Below the pieces are notes generated by a model. It was not told the origin of the DNA. It made no database searches and saw nothing but the letters and a program-made list of their open reading frames with translations. A program made the position numbers and the translations under genes. From contig NZ_ATHL01000075.1 of assembly GCF_000445125.1 (NCBI RefSeq), forward strand, positions 83,810 to 147,809: a stretch of 64,000 nucleotides of DNA. Reading direction: 5' to 3'. Shown piece by piece: positions 8,809 to 17,998 of the stretch (position 1 is its first letter; each line of letters opens with the position of its first letter). The DNA comes from Novosphingobium lindaniclasticum LE124. Its GTDB lineage: Bacteria; Pseudomonadota; Alphaproteobacteria; Sphingomonadales; Sphingomonadaceae.

Positions 8809-9603
8809 CTAGCGCGCCCTCACCCGTAGCATAAGCACCAGGCCTCGAACCGCCGGGACTTCCATCTCGCCCGGGCCGATCACAAGACGCGGGGCGTCGG
8901 CGCGGGCGCGGTCGAGGATCGCGGGGGGCACCTCCGGCTCGTGCAGGATGAGGTCCGCCGAGCCAAGCTGGCGTGCCTGGCGCAAGGTAAGATCATCGGG
9001 ATCGTCACTGCGCAGGACGATCTCCACGGTGTCGCTTGCCGGCTCGGCAGCTTCGGAAAGCCAGAGAGAAAGACGTGCCTCCCCGGCCTCGGTCAGCGGG
9101 TCGAGCGGGCCGCCTTGCGCCAGCGCGGCATCGAGCGCCTGCCGTCTTTCGCCGGCATCGGGAAACCGCGACCGCAGCGCCGGTCGTGCCGCCAGCAGCG
9201 CGCGGGCCAGTTCGCCCAGCGATTGCGGCAGCAGCGCCTCCAGACGCAGGCGCAGTTGCTTGGCAAGCCCCGCTGAAGCGCCGCCGGTGCCGATGGCAAC
9301 CAGTACCGGCGTGCGATCGAGGATGGACGGTACGGTGAAGTCGCAAAGGGCGGGCCGATCAGGCGCATTCACCAGCAGGCCCGCCGCCCGGGCCTGGGAC
9401 ACGGCGGCCTGGGCGCGCGCCTCGTCCTCCTCGGCGATGAAGGCGATGCGGGCGCCGAGCGCAATCCCTTCCGCCAGATCGGCTGTCGGCCTTGCCCCGG
9501 CCCGTTCGACGAGGCGGCGCTTGGCATCGGCAGCCTCCCCGCTTCCCGTGACCACGACCGGACGTCCGGCCATGCGATGGAAGAGGGGCAGGCTCTCGAT
9601 CAT
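8809..9603 (-). CDS. Siroheme synthase-like: precorrin-2 dehydrogenase domain plus stub of methyltransferase domain
   Basis: 264 residues. The N-terminal half is the CysG-N/Met8p type NAD-binding domain (PVVVTGSGEAADAKRRLVE, then VNAPDRPALCDFTVPSILDR), which oxidises precorrin-2 and inserts iron to make siroheme. Residues about 205-264 resemble only the first strands of the SAM-dependent uroporphyrinogen-III methyltransferase (LRSDDPDDLTLRQARQL, LILHEPEVPPAILDRAR), and the SAM-binding remainder is absent. No frameshift is visible; the frame ends cleanly at TAG. The start ATG at 9603 lies 19 bp after lysA. Confidence 0.8.
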   Translation of the reverse strand: MIESLPLFHRMAGRPVVVTGSGEAADAKRRLVERAGARPTADLAEGIALGARIAFIAEEDEARAQAAVSQARAAGLLVNAPDRPALCDFTVPSILDRTPVLVAIGTGGASAGLAKQLRLRLEALLPQSLGELARALLAARPALRSRFPDAGERRQALDAALAQGGPLDPLTEAGEARLSLWLSEAAEPASDTVEIVLRSDDPDDLTLRQARQLGSADLILHEPEVPPAILDRARADAPRLVIGPGEMEVPAVRGLVLMLRVRAR

Positions 9604-9622
9604 GAGGGGGTGCTTTCCCGGC

Positions 9623-10882
9623 TCAGGCCAGCCACTCGGGCACGGCTTCGGCGGCCAGGATGGTCGCGGGCTCGATGCGGGCAGCGACCACCGCCCACTT
9701 GCTGCCGTCCACCATGACTTCCGGCACCAGCGCGCGGCTGTTGTAGGTGTTCGCCATCGTCGCGCCGTAAGCCCCGGCCGTGCGGAAGATCGCGAGGTCA
9801 CCGGCGGCGACTTCATCGATCTCGCGCCCCATCGCGAACGTATCCGAGCTTTCACAGATCGGACCGACGATGTTGGCGGTCATCGTCCGGCCGTTGGGCT
9901 TCACCGCCGCGAAGTCGTGCCAGGCATCGTACATCGCGGGACGGGCGAGGTCGTTCATCGCCGCATCGACGACGACGAAGGGATTCACCACCCCCTCCTT
10001 CACGCGCACGACTTCGGTGACGAGCACGCCGGAGTTGCCGGTGATCACCCGGCCCGGCTCGAACATCAGGGTGACACCCCAGTCCTTCGCCACCGAAGCC
10101 ACCATCGCGCCGTAGTCCTGCGGGGTCGGCAGCGAATCGCTCGCCTTGTAGGGCACGCCGAGGCCGCCGCCGAGATCCATGTGCGTCACCGAATGGCCCT
10201 CGGAGCGGATCGCCTCCATCAGCTCGCCCATCTTGAGGAAGGCGAGGCGCGAGGGTTCGAGGTCGGAAATCTGGCTGCCGATGTGGACGGCGAGGCCCTT
10301 CATGTCGAGCCCCGGCAGCGCCGAGAGCCGGGCGTAGATCGCGGCCGCGCGGTCGTAGGCAACGCCGAACTTGTTGTCCGCCTTGCCGGTGGAAATCTTG
10401 GCGTGGGTGCGCGCGTCCACGTCGGGATTGACCCGCAAGGCACAAGGTGCGCGCTGGCCCAGCGAGGCGGCGATTTCCGCCAGTTCCATGCCCTCTTCCT
10501 CGCTTTCGAGGTTGAACTGGCCGATCCCCGCCTTGACCGCGGCAGTCAGTTCGCGGCGAGTCTTGCCGACGCCCGAGAAGACGATGTCGGCGGCCGGAAT
10601 ACCGGCGGCCAGCGCCCGGTTCATCTCGCCTTCGGAGACGACGTCGGCGCCGTAGCCCTCGCTCGCCAGCAGGCGCAGAACGGCAAGGTTCGGGTTGGAC
10701 TTCACCGCGAAAGCGATGTGGACGCTGGGCAGGCCTGCCAAGGCCTCGCGGAATACGCGGGCGTGGCGGCTGAGCGTCGCGCGGGAATAGACGTAGACGG
10801 GCGTACCGACTTCGCGGGCGATCGCGGCCAGCGGTACGTTCTCGGCGAAAAGTTCGCCGTCGTTCAGGGCAAAATGGTCCAT
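9623..10882 (-). CDS. lysA: Diaminopimelate decarboxylase
   Basis: PLP enzyme of the last lysine step, converting meso-DAP to L-lysine. The 419-residue protein has the PLP-lysine region IAFAVKSNPNLAVLRLL, the glycine-rich loop MDLGGGLGVPYK, the EPGRVITGNSG phosphate-binding motif and the CESSDTFA active-site Cys motif. It lies in the minus-strand order argH - lipoprotein - lysA - cysG-like, with 40 bp from the lipoprotein gene. Confidence 0.97.
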   Translation of the reverse strand: MDHFALNDGELFAENVPLAAIAREVGTPVYVYSRATLSRHARVFREALAGLPSVHIAFAVKSNPNLAVLRLLASEGYGADVVSEGEMNRALAAGIPAADIVFSGVGKTRRELTAAVKAGIGQFNLESEEEGMELAEIAASLGQRAPCALRVNPDVDARTHAKISTGKADNKFGVAYDRAAAIYARLSALPGLDMKGLAVHIGSQISDLEPSRLAFLKMGELMEAIRSEGHSVTHMDLGGGLGVPYKASDSLPTPQDYGAMVASVAKDWGVTLMFEPGRVITGNSGVLVTEVVRVKEGVVNPFVVVDAAMNDLARPAMYDAWHDFAAVKPNGRTMTANIVGPICESSDTFAMGREIDEVAAGDLAIFRTAGAYGATMANTYNSRALVPEVMVDGSKWAVVAARIEPATILAAEAVPEWLA

Positions 10883-10922
10883 GGATGTCTCGGTATCTGG
10901 AAGGCCGGTCCGGCCTTGAGGC

Positions 10923-11162
10923 TTATTCTGGCGGCGGGAGATCGAAAGGATCGTCGTCCCGAGGTTCCGAGCGGGTGCGCAGTTCGACGCTGCGTTCGGG
11001 AATGGCCAGCGTCGGCGTCTGGAGCAGCTCGGCGCTGCCCGGTTTCTGCGCGCGGCCGTAGGGTGCGGACGGAAGCTGCTGCCCCGGTTTCAACGCCAGC
11101 GCCGCCCGCTGGCCGCAGGCCGAAAGCGCGAGAAGCAGGATCAGGGCGGCAGTCTTGCGCAT
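10923..11162 (-). CDS. Small lipoprotein (LptM/YifL-like)
   Basis: A 79-residue protein with a classical lipoprotein signal (MRKTAALILLLALSAC), the lipid-modified Cys being residue 16. The mature part is short, Pro- and charge-rich and presumably unstructured. Small lipoproteins of this type often precede lysA or dapF in proteobacteria; LptM of E. coli helps LptD assembly. The position between argH and lysA supports that family, but the mature sequence is too short for a firm match. Confidence 0.75.
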   Translation of the reverse strand: MRKTAALILLLALSACGQRAALALKPGQQLPSAPYGRAQKPGSAELLQTPTLAIPERSVELRTRSEPRDDDPFDLPPPE

Positions 11163-11167
11163 CGAGA

Positions 11168-12541
11168 TTACTCCAGACCGAGCGCGAGCCGGGCTTCGGC
11201 CACGCGCAGGCGTACTTGCTCAGGCGCGGTGCCGCCATGCGAACCACGCGCGGCGACCGAAGCCTCGACCGAGAGCGCCTTGAATACGCGCTCGTCGATG
11301 CGGCTGTCGATGGCCTTGAGATCGTCCAGCGGCAATTGATCGAGCGCGACGCCGCGCTGCTCGGCCAGCTTCACGGCGGAACCGGTGATGTGGTGCGCCT
11401 CGCGGAAGGGAATGTTGCCTTCGCGCACCAGCCAATCGGCAAGATCGGTGGCGGTGGCGAAGCCCAGTTCGGCGGCGCCGCGCATGCGGTCGGTGCGGAA
11501 GCGCGTTTCGGCGACCATGCCGGTCATCGCCGCGATCGACAGCGCCAGCAGGCCGGCGGCCTCGAAGACCGGCGGCTTGTCGTCCTGCATGTCCTTCGAA
11601 TAGGCCAGCGGCAGGCCCTTCATGGTGATCATCAGGCTGGTGAGGCAGCCGACGATCCGGCCCGAGTGGCCGCGCACCAATTCGGCCGCATCGGGATTCT
11701 TCTTCTGCGGCATGATCGAGCTGCCGGTCGACAGCGAATCGGGCAGCGCCACGAAGCCGAACGGCTGGCTGGCCCAGATGATGAACTCTTCCGCCAGTCG
11801 CGAAAGGTGCAGCGAGCACTGCGCCGCAGCCATCAGGTAGTCGAGCGCGAAATCGCGGTCGGAAACCGAATCGAGGCTGTTGTCGGTCGGCCCGTCGAAG
11901 CCGAGCGCCTGCGCCGTCATCACGCGGTCGATCGGGAAGCCGGTGCCGGCCAGCGCCGCCGCGCCCAGCGGGCTGCGGTTCATGCGCTTGCGCGCATCGG
12001 CAAAGCGCGAACGGTCGCGGCCGATCATCTCGTAATAGGCCATCAAATGATGGCCCAGCGTCACCGGCTGCGCGGTTTGCAGATGGGTGAAGCCGGGCAT
12101 GATCGAATCGGCATGTTCCCCGGCGCGGGCGACGAGCGCCTGCTGGAGCGCTTCCAGTCCCGCATCGGCCTGATCGACGGCATCGCGAACCCAGAGGCGA
12201 AAATCGGTGGCGACCTGGTCGTTGCGCGAACGGGCGGTGTGCAGACGCCCGGCGACCGGGCCGATCAGCTCGGCCAGGCGGCCCTCGGTGGTCATGTGGA
12301 TGTCTTCGAGATCCCAGTTTTCCGGGACGCCGGAGACTTCGTACTCCGCCGCAACCTGGTCCAGACCGTCGCGGATCGTGATCGCATCCTCGCCCGAAAC
12401 CACGCCGCAAGCGCCCAGCATCGCGACGTGCGCCTTGCTGGCGGCGATGTCCTGCCGCCACAATGCCTTGTCGAAGGGGATCGAGGCATTTATCTCGCGC
12501 ATGATCGCAGACGGTCCACCTTCGAACCGTCCACCCCACAT
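11168..12541 (-). CDS. argH: Argininosuccinate lyase
   Basis: Splits argininosuccinate to arginine and fumarate. The 457-residue protein begins [14 protein letters not shown] and has [15 protein letters not shown] and the superfamily signature [12 protein letters not shown] (about residues 275-287) with the catalytic loop. The open frame extends 5' of the ATG at 12541, but homologues start at this WGGRF segment, and the extension would run antisense through the next gene. Its start codon is only 19 bp from that of the divergent TlpA-like gene. Confidence 0.95.
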   Translation of the reverse strand: MWGGRFEGGPSAIMREINASIPFDKALWRQDIAASKAHVAMLGACGVVSGEDAITIRDGLDQVAAEYEVSGVPENWDLEDIHMTTEGRLAELIGPVAGRLHTARSRNDQVATDFRLWVRDAVDQADAGLEALQQALVARAGEHADSIMPGFTHLQTAQPVTLGHHLMAYYEMIGRDRSRFADARKRMNRSPLGAAALAGTGFPIDRVMTAQALGFDGPTDNSLDSVSDRDFALDYLMAAAQCSLHLSRLAEEFIIWASQPFGFVALPDSLSTGSSIMPQKKNPDAAELVRGHSGRIVGCLTSLMITMKGLPLAYSKDMQDDKPPVFEAAGLLALSIAAMTGMVAETRFRTDRMRGAAELGFATATDLADWLVREGNIPFREAHHITGSAVKLAEQRGVALDQLPLDDLKAIDSRIDERVFKALSVEASVAARGSHGGTAPEQVRLRVAEARLALGLE

Positions 12542-12560
12542 CTGGTTGGAGCCCGCCGCC

Positions 12561-13151
12561 TTGCTGTCTTCGAAATCGCTCAAGTCGCTCGTCCTGTATT
12601 CCGTCGCGGGGGCCGGCGCCCTCCTGATCGCGGGCTGCGATAGGCAAAGCGGCAAGGACGCGCAACAAAAGGCTTCCGAAAGCGCGGCTCCGGCAACGCA
12701 GCCTGCCGTCACCGGCAAGGTCGACCGTTCGCACAAGGGCGACCCGATGCCCGACGTGACCCTGGTGGACAACACCGGCGAGAGCCTCGACCTCATGTCG
12801 CTGAAGGGCAAGCCGCTGCTGATCAACCTCTGGGCGACCTGGTGCGCACCCTGCATCGCCGAGATGCCGACGCTGGAGGCGCTGGCCAAGGATCCCAACG
12901 GCAAAGTCCAGATCCTGCCGATCTCGCAGGACACCGGCGACACCTACAAGGTCGTCGAGATCCTGCGCCGCCGCAAGCTCGACAACATCCAGCCCTGGGT
13001 GGACGAGAACGGCGACCTCGGCTTCCAGTATGGCGGGAACCTGCCGGTCACCGTGCTGTTCGACAGCCAGGGCCGGGAAGTCTGGCGCTATACCGGCGGG
13101 AACGACTGGTCCTCGCCGGAAGCCGCCAAGCTGCTGGCCGAAGCGAAGTAG
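12561..13151 (+). CDS. TlpA-like thioredoxin-fold lipoprotein
   Basis: Membrane-anchored thiol-disulfide oxidoreductase of 196 residues facing the periplasm. It has a lipoprotein signal ending in the lipobox LIAGC (about residue 22), a low-complexity linker, and a thioredoxin fold with the redox pair in [18 protein letters not shown] and the cis-Pro region [10 protein letters not shown] choose the TTG at 12561, because GGAG lies 9 bases upstream and the signal peptide begins there; a TTG at 12546 is the alternative. It is divergent from argH. Partner proteins are not evident from the neighbours. Confidence 0.87.
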   Translation: MLSSKSLKSLVLYSVAGAGALLIAGCDRQSGKDAQQKASESAAPATQPAVTGKVDRSHKGDPMPDVTLVDNTGESLDLMSLKGKPLLINLWATWCAPCIAEMPTLEALAKDPNGKVQILPISQDTGDTYKVVEILRRRKLDNIQPWVDENGDLGFQYGGNLPVTVLFDSQGREVWRYTGGNDWSSPEAAKLLAEAK

Positions 13152-13197
13152 GTCCTTCCGGCCTCGCTCGGGGAGGAAAGTTTCCCGTGGAACAATT

Positions 13198-14109
13198 CTA
13201 GGGCATTCCGGCTTGGCGCAGCAGCCGCTCGGCGCGGGCGAGATAGGGGCGGTCCAGCATGCCGCCCCTCCAGCCGATGGCGCCCTGCCCCGGATTCGCC
13301 GCGAAGAGGTCGACGATCTCCCGCGCTTCCGCCACTTCGGCCTCGCTGGGAGTGAACGCCGCGTTGATGACTGGAACTTGCGCCGGGTGGATCGCCAGCA
13401 TGCCGCGAAAGCCGTCGCGGCGGACTTTCTCCGCCCGCGATTTCAGCGCTTCGAGGTCGTGGAAATCCGCCGATATCGTCTCGACCGCCGCCACGCCTGC
13501 CGCCGCCGCGCCCAATACTGTAAGGCTCCGCGCGAGCTCGTAAGTGAAGGAATAGGCGCCGTCCGGGTTCCGGTTGGACGCCGCGCCAATCGAATCGGCT
13601 AGGTCTTCCGCTCCCCAGGTCAGGGCCACGACACGCGGCGCGCCCTTGTAGTCACCGGTATGGAACATCGATTCGGCGGTCTCCGTGACGAGCACGATCA
13701 CCGGCGTCGCCCCCTGCCCGATGCCGTTCGCCACTTCCAGCGCCTCGAGGTAGCGGTCCAGCCGCTCGACGTCCTGCCGTCCATGAACTTTGGGCAGCAT
13801 GATCCCGCCCGGACGCGCGGGCATCACCGCCACCAGGTCGTCCAGCGTATGAGGACCGTCGAGCGGGTTGACCCGCACCCAGAGGCGGTGGCGCTCTGCG
13901 GGATGGGCCTTGATGAAGTCATGGACCAAGGGCCGCGCGGCAGCCTTGGCTCCCGGTGCGACGGCATCTTCCAGGTCGATGAGGACGATATCCGCTTCGC
14001 CCGCCGCGGCCTTGGCCATCTTCCTCTCGCTGTCGCCCGGCACGAAAAGCCAGGAGCGGGCGGCGGCCAGGTCCCGTTGCGAAGCCCCATGCTGTAACGA
14101 CACTCTCAT
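13198..14109 (-). CDS. CitE-like HpcH/HpaI aldolase (CoA-ester lyase family)
   Basis: 303-residue TIM-barrel lyase or thioesterase of the citrate lyase beta/malyl-CoA lyase family. Visible motifs: ARSWLFVPGDSERKMAKA, DIVLIDLEDAVAPGAKAAAR, GIMLPKVHGRQDVERL, the metal-ligand Glu in VTETAESMF, and LTWGAEDLADSIGA. Substrates may be citramalyl-, malyl- or beta-methylmalyl-CoA. ATG 14109 has GGGAAAGGAA directly upstream, so the longer open frame is rejected. No other citrate lyase subunits are nearby. Confidence 0.85.
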   Translation of the reverse strand: MRVSLQHGASQRDLAAARSWLFVPGDSERKMAKAAAGEADIVLIDLEDAVAPGAKAAARPLVHDFIKAHPAERHRLWVRVNPLDGPHTLDDLVAVMPARPGGIMLPKVHGRQDVERLDRYLEALEVANGIGQGATPVIVLVTETAESMFHTGDYKGAPRVVALTWGAEDLADSIGAASNRNPDGAYSFTYELARSLTVLGAAAAGVAAVETISADFHDLEALKSRAEKVRRDGFRGMLAIHPAQVPVINAAFTPSEAEVAEAREIVDLFAANPGQGAIGWRGGMLDRPYLARAERLLRQAGMP

Positions 14110-14395
14110 TTCCTTTCCCTCGTCCTGCCTTCTTGACCTATCCGGGCTTGAAGTGGGTTTGAATAGCGAACCCGCCATTGCCCGCTTCGTCGGCACCACG
14201 CGCGAGAGCGGGTCCCGCCATCCGCACGACAGACCTGTTGCAAGACTACAACGCCTTGCCACCAAGTCCTCGCGCAGGACAACATTACATTTGTTGTTAA
14301 GAGCTGCGTAAATCTCTTCGCGTACCGCTGCCAGGAACTCTCCCGGCCGATCCCCCTACCGGTCAGAACGATGCGATTGTCTAAGGAACGCGAAA

Positions 14396-17356
14396 ATGAT
14401 GACCCGCAAGGACATGGTCCTTCTCGGCGGAGCCCTTGTGCCGGCTCTCGCCCTCCTGTTCCCGCAGCATGGCCTGGCGCAGGGCACCGCTGCAGCGGAA
14501 GCCGAGGCGGGTGAAGCGATCGTCGTCACCGGCTCGCGCATCGCTCAGGTGTCCGCCGACGCGCCCAATCCCGTAACTGTCGTGACAGCGAGGGACATCG
14601 CGGATTCGGGCACGACGAACCTGACCGACTTCCTCACGATCGTTCCCGCGCTCCACCATCCGGCCGATTCCTTCGAGACCAGCGGCAATCGCGCCGGGAT
14701 CGGCATGACCGGTCTCAACCTCCTCAACTTGCGCAACCTCGGCACGCAGCGCACGCTGGTGCTGATCGACGGCCGCCGTCAGGTCGCCTCGGTCGCCGGG
14801 ACGCAGTCGGTCGATATCAACACGATCCCGCTCGACCTTGTGGAGCGCGTCGAGGTGCTCACCGGCGGCGCCTCGGCAGTCTACGGCGCGGACGGCGTTT
14901 CGGGCGTTGTCAATTTCATTCAGAAGCAGGACTTCGAAGGGGTGACCGCCCGCATCCAGACCGGCATTTCCGGCAAGGGCGACGCCGGCCAGCGCCTGAT
15001 CGCGCTGACGGCAGGGCACAACTTCGCAGGCGGCCGCGGCAATGTCGCCGTAGCCTGGGAACATGGCGAGGAAGACCGCCTGAGCGCCCATTCGCGCAGC
15101 TACCTAACCGGCGAGAACAAGGTCGACTTCTACCACAACCCCGCCGACACCGAAGCCGGGCTCGTCGGCAACGACGGCATCCCCGACAATGTGCCGCTGC
15201 GCAACATCCGCTATTTCGACACTTCGCGCGCGGGCGGGATCGACGTCAACTTCGACGGCGTGCCCGACTTCGTAGGCGGTGACGGCCAGCTTTTCGATCA
15301 CGGCACGATCATCGCCCCCGGCTACCAGCAGGGCGGATCGGGCACGCTCGTGTCCGATTACGGCAACGACCTCCTGCCCCGGATCAAGCGCGACGTGGTG
15401 AGCGCCTCGGCGCACTTCGACGTCAGCGATGCGCTGACCCTCTACGCCGAGGGCAAGTACGCCCACAGCCGCTCTTTTACCCTGGGGCAGCCGACTTTCG
15501 ACTATTACCTGTTCATCCCGCAGGACAATCCGTACCTGCCGGCGGCGGTGCAGGCCGCCATCGATCCGGCGATCGGCGGCGTGCTGGTGAACCGTGACAA
15601 CTTCGACTTCGGCCGCCGGGGCGAGGACATCACGCGCGAAACCCTTCGCAGCGTCGTCGGAGCACGCGGAGAGATCAGCCCGAACTTGCGCTACGATCTG
15701 TCCTATGTCTTCGGCCAGACCAAGGTGAAATCGCGCTACGTCAACAACATGCTGACCGACCGCTACCTCGCCGCGATCGATGCCGTAAGCGACGGAAACG
15801 GCGGCGTGACCTGCCGCGTCAACACCCAGTCCGGCTGGACGCCCTTCCAGCCCTACAACCGCAACCGCGCGCCGATCCCTCCGGTGACCTTCACGGCCGG
15901 AGACTGCCAGCCGCTCAACCTTTTCGGTGAGAACAAAGCATCGAACCGGGCCGCTTTGGACTGGATCATGGCCGACACCACCGACCGCACGACGCTGACC
16001 CAGCATGTCGTCAGCGGCGCCCTGACCGGCGACACGCACGGCATGCTCGAGCTTCCCGGCGGCCCCATCTCCTTCGCGCTCGGCGGCGAGTACCGCAGCG
16101 AGAAGAGCAGCTTCGTGGCCGACCCGCTGGTCTCGCAGGGACTGACCTTCACCAGCGCGCTGGGCGATTCGAAGGGTTCCTTCGACGTCTGGGAACTGTT
16201 CGGCGAAGTGAACGTGCCGATCCTGGCGGACATGGCATTCGCGCACCGGCTCTCGGTCAACGGCGCCGTGCGCTATTCCGACTATTCGAGCGTCGGTTCG
16301 ACCAGTGCCTGGAAGCTGGGCGGGGAGTGGGCTCCGGTCCGCGACGTGACTTTCCGCGGCTCTTACTCGAAGTCCGTGCGCGCCCCGAACATCAGCGAGC
16401 TCTACACCGGCGCGTCGCAGACGGCGCAGCTGATCAACGATCCCTGCGGCGTGGCCAATGTCCAGAACGGCACCCCGTACCGCGCCGCGAACTGCAGCGC
16501 CCTGCTCTCCGGCCTCGGCGCCGATCCGGCAACCTTCAACGGTGTCGTCGGCCAGGGGATCGCAGGCTTCGGCGTCGGCAATCCGAACCTGGAAGAGGAA
16601 ACCGCCAAGACCTGGACCGCCGGCGCGGTTCTCCAGCCCGGCTTCCTGCCGCGCCTGACGCTTTCGGCCGACTGGTACGACATCCGCATCCGCAACGCGG
16701 TCAGCGTCGTCGCGCCCCAGGCCCTCGCCAACCTCTGCGTGGACCAGGCCAGCCTCGACAATCCCTATTGCGGCGCGATCACCCGCCAGAACGGCGGAAC
16801 CGGTGCCGGCAACATCACCAGCTTCCAGCTGACGCCTTTCAATGTCGCGCAGATCCGCACGTCCGGGCTGGACTTCGCTTTGGCCTACTCGGTGCCGACC
16901 GCAAGCGCGGGAACCTTCGGCGCGCGCGTCATGGCGAACTACCTCCACCGCCTGACCGCCGTGCCGATCCCCGGCGCTGCCACGGTGAACAACGCTTACG
17001 TCGCAGGGGCGCCCAAGTACCAGATCACGGCCGATCTCACCTGGCAGAGCGGCGGCTTCGGCCTCGACTGGCAGATCAACTACGCTTCGGCCGTCTACCG
17101 CTACGACCGCCAGACGATCGCCGGCAACCCGGACATCGTCGCGCCGGAGTACCTGAAGCTCAAGGAACGCTTCTCGCACGACCTGAGCCTTACCTACGAC
17201 GTGGGTGATCAGTTCACGCTCTACGGCGGCGTGAACAACCTGTTCAACCAGAAGCCCGATCTCGGCAGCCTGAACACGCCGATCAGCGCAGTGGGCCGCT
17301 ACGTCTTCGTCGGCGCCCGGGTCAAGCTGGCCGACCTGTTCGGCGGCGCGCGATAA
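14396..17356 (+). CDS. TonB-dependent outer-membrane receptor (1)
   Basis: 986 residues: signal peptide ending at HGLAQG (about 29), a TonB-box-like segment GEAIVVTGSRI, plug domain (about 45-165, with RTLVLIDGRRQV and GGASAVYGADGVSGVVNF), a 22-strand barrel and a C-terminal GRYVFVGARVKL strand. Such receptors import siderophores, cobalamin, glycans or aromatic molecules. No substrate genes lie beside it, so the ligand is unknown. AAGGAA precedes the tandem ATGATG by about 10 bases. A strong terminator follows. Confidence 0.92.
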   Translation: MMTRKDMVLLGGALVPALALLFPQHGLAQGTAAAEAEAGEAIVVTGSRIAQVSADAPNPVTVVTARDIADSGTTNLTDFLTIVPALHHPADSFETSGNRAGIGMTGLNLLNLRNLGTQRTLVLIDGRRQVASVAGTQSVDINTIPLDLVERVEVLTGGASAVYGADGVSGVVNFIQKQDFEGVTARIQTGISGKGDAGQRLIALTAGHNFAGGRGNVAVAWEHGEEDRLSAHSRSYLTGENKVDFYHNPADTEAGLVGNDGIPDNVPLRNIRYFDTSRAGGIDVNFDGVPDFVGGDGQLFDHGTIIAPGYQQGGSGTLVSDYGNDLLPRIKRDVVSASAHFDVSDALTLYAEGKYAHSRSFTLGQPTFDYYLFIPQDNPYLPAAVQAAIDPAIGGVLVNRDNFDFGRRGEDITRETLRSVVGARGEISPNLRYDLSYVFGQTKVKSRYVNNMLTDRYLAAIDAVSDGNGGVTCRVNTQSGWTPFQPYNRNRAPIPPVTFTAGDCQPLNLFGENKASNRAALDWIMADTTDRTTLTQHVVSGALTGDTHGMLELPGGPISFALGGEYRSEKSSFVADPLVSQGLTFTSALGDSKGSFDVWELFGEVNVPILADMAFAHRLSVNGAVRYSDYSSVGSTSAWKLGGEWAPVRDVTFRGSYSKSVRAPNISELYTGASQTAQLINDPCGVANVQNGTPYRAANCSALLSGLGADPATFNGVVGQGIAGFGVGNPNLEEETAKTWTAGAVLQPGFLPRLTLSADWYDIRIRNAVSVVAPQALANLCVDQASLDNPYCGAITRQNGGTGAGNITSFQLTPFNVAQIRTSGLDFALAYSVPTASAGTFGARVMANYLHRLTAVPIPGAATVNNAYVAGAPKYQITADLTWQSGGFGLDWQINYASAVYRYDRQTIAGNPDIVAPEYLKLKERFSHDLSLTYDVGDQFTLYGGVNNLFNQKPDLGSLNTPISAVGRYVFVGARVKLADLFGGAR

Positions 17357-17376
17357 ACACTGGCCTTCGGAACGAG

Positions 17377-17406
17377 AAAGGGGCCGTCTCGCCACGGCCC
17401 CTTTTT
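17377..17406. terminator. Bidirectional rho-independent terminator
   Basis: Stem AAAGGGGCCGT / ACGGCCCCTTT with a CTCGCC loop, followed by a T run. It lies 20 bp after the TonB receptor stop and ends 16 bp before the stop end of the convergent small gene at 17422-17688, so it can serve both. Confidence 0.9.
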
Positions 17407-17421
17407 CTTGCCTCGGCTCCG

Positions 17422-17688
17422 TCAGTCCTGCGCCAGAGCGGCCGCGATCATGAACCGCCAGGTGTTGGCGGCATCGTTGCGATAGGCTTCCTCGCTTTCG
17501 CCGTTTCCGACGTGCCGGACGATCTCTGCCCCGGATTCCATCATCAGTTCGTCCGGTTCGCGAAGCGCCTCGAGAACTGCCCGCGCCGCTGCCGCGAGCT
17601 TCTCCCGCGCGGCGCCGTCCAGCGCGTCCGGATTTCCGCTGCCGAGCGAAGCCGCCAATGCCTGCATCCCACGTTCGATCGGCGTCAT
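17422..17688 (-). CDS. Hypothetical 88-residue protein
   Basis: Not recognised. It is Ala-rich and mostly helical, with no signal peptide or membrane helix. The middle (DELMMESGAEIVRHVGNGESEEAYRND) is acidic. The frame is bounded by a good terminator on its 3' side and by tRNA-Gly on its 5' side, and it is the only plausible frame in this stretch. Codon use resembles its neighbours. Confidence 0.55.
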   Translation of the reverse strand: MTPIERGMQALAASLGSGNPDALDGAAREKLAAAARAVLEALREPDELMMESGAEIVRHVGNGESEEAYRNDAANTWRFMIAAALAQD

Positions 17689-17785
17689 CGCATCCCCCTA
17701 AGCCTAAACGGAAACCCGGCCAGGACACACGAAGGACGCGGCATTGTCCAGTACGGAGCGAGGCAATCCGCAAATCTCAGGGAAA

Positions 17786-17859
17786 TGGAGCGGGTGAGGG
17801 GAATCGAACCCCCGTATTCAGCTTGGGAAGCTGCTGCTCTACCATTGAGCTACACCCGC
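17786..17859 (-). tRNA. tRNA-Gly (anticodon CCC)
   Basis: Full cloverleaf on the minus strand. The acceptor stem is GCGGGTG/CACCCGC, the D-arm is AGCTCAATGGTAGAGC, the anticodon loop TTCCCAA gives CCC, and the T-arm is GGGGGTTCGATTCCCC. The 3' CCA is encoded. The length is 74 nt. Confidence 0.95.
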
Positions 17860-17961
17860 AGATCGGCGGCCTGAGGGTGCCCCGGCGCGATCGGTAAGCC
17901 TGTGCTCTGGCACAGTGGGGGAAGGCGGTCAATGGTTCGCGGGCGGACTTGCGCCACTGCG

Positions 17962-17990
17962 AGAAAGGGCGCCCACCGAAGCCGGCGCCC
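17962..17990 (-). terminator. Predicted terminator of the acc operon
   Basis: On the minus strand, downstream of accA, a 7-bp stem GGGCGCC/GGCGCCC with a 10-base loop is followed by TTTCTC. It lies about 10 bp after the accA stop. Confidence 0.6.
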
Positions 17991-17998
17991 TGTCTTGA

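Noticed and set aside
8948..12643. A very long open frame antisense to the CysG-like, lysA and argH genes
   Set aside because: It mirrors three well-supported genes; GC-rich third positions on the other strand remove stops. Its protein is low-complexity His/Arg/Asp-rich with no family.
13152..13197. GGAAAGTTTCC inverted repeat between the TlpA-like and CitE-like genes as a terminator
   Set aside because: The stem leaves almost no loop and lacks a T run.
14285..14313. TTACAT...TAAATC as promoter of TonB receptor 1
   Set aside because: Only a weak match to both hexamers and far (about 85 bases) from the start codon, so not reported as a feature.
15104..17773. Long open frame antisense to TonB receptor 1
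   Set aside because: Same cause. The receptor frame has signal, plug and barrel motifs and a terminator, while the antisense one has none.
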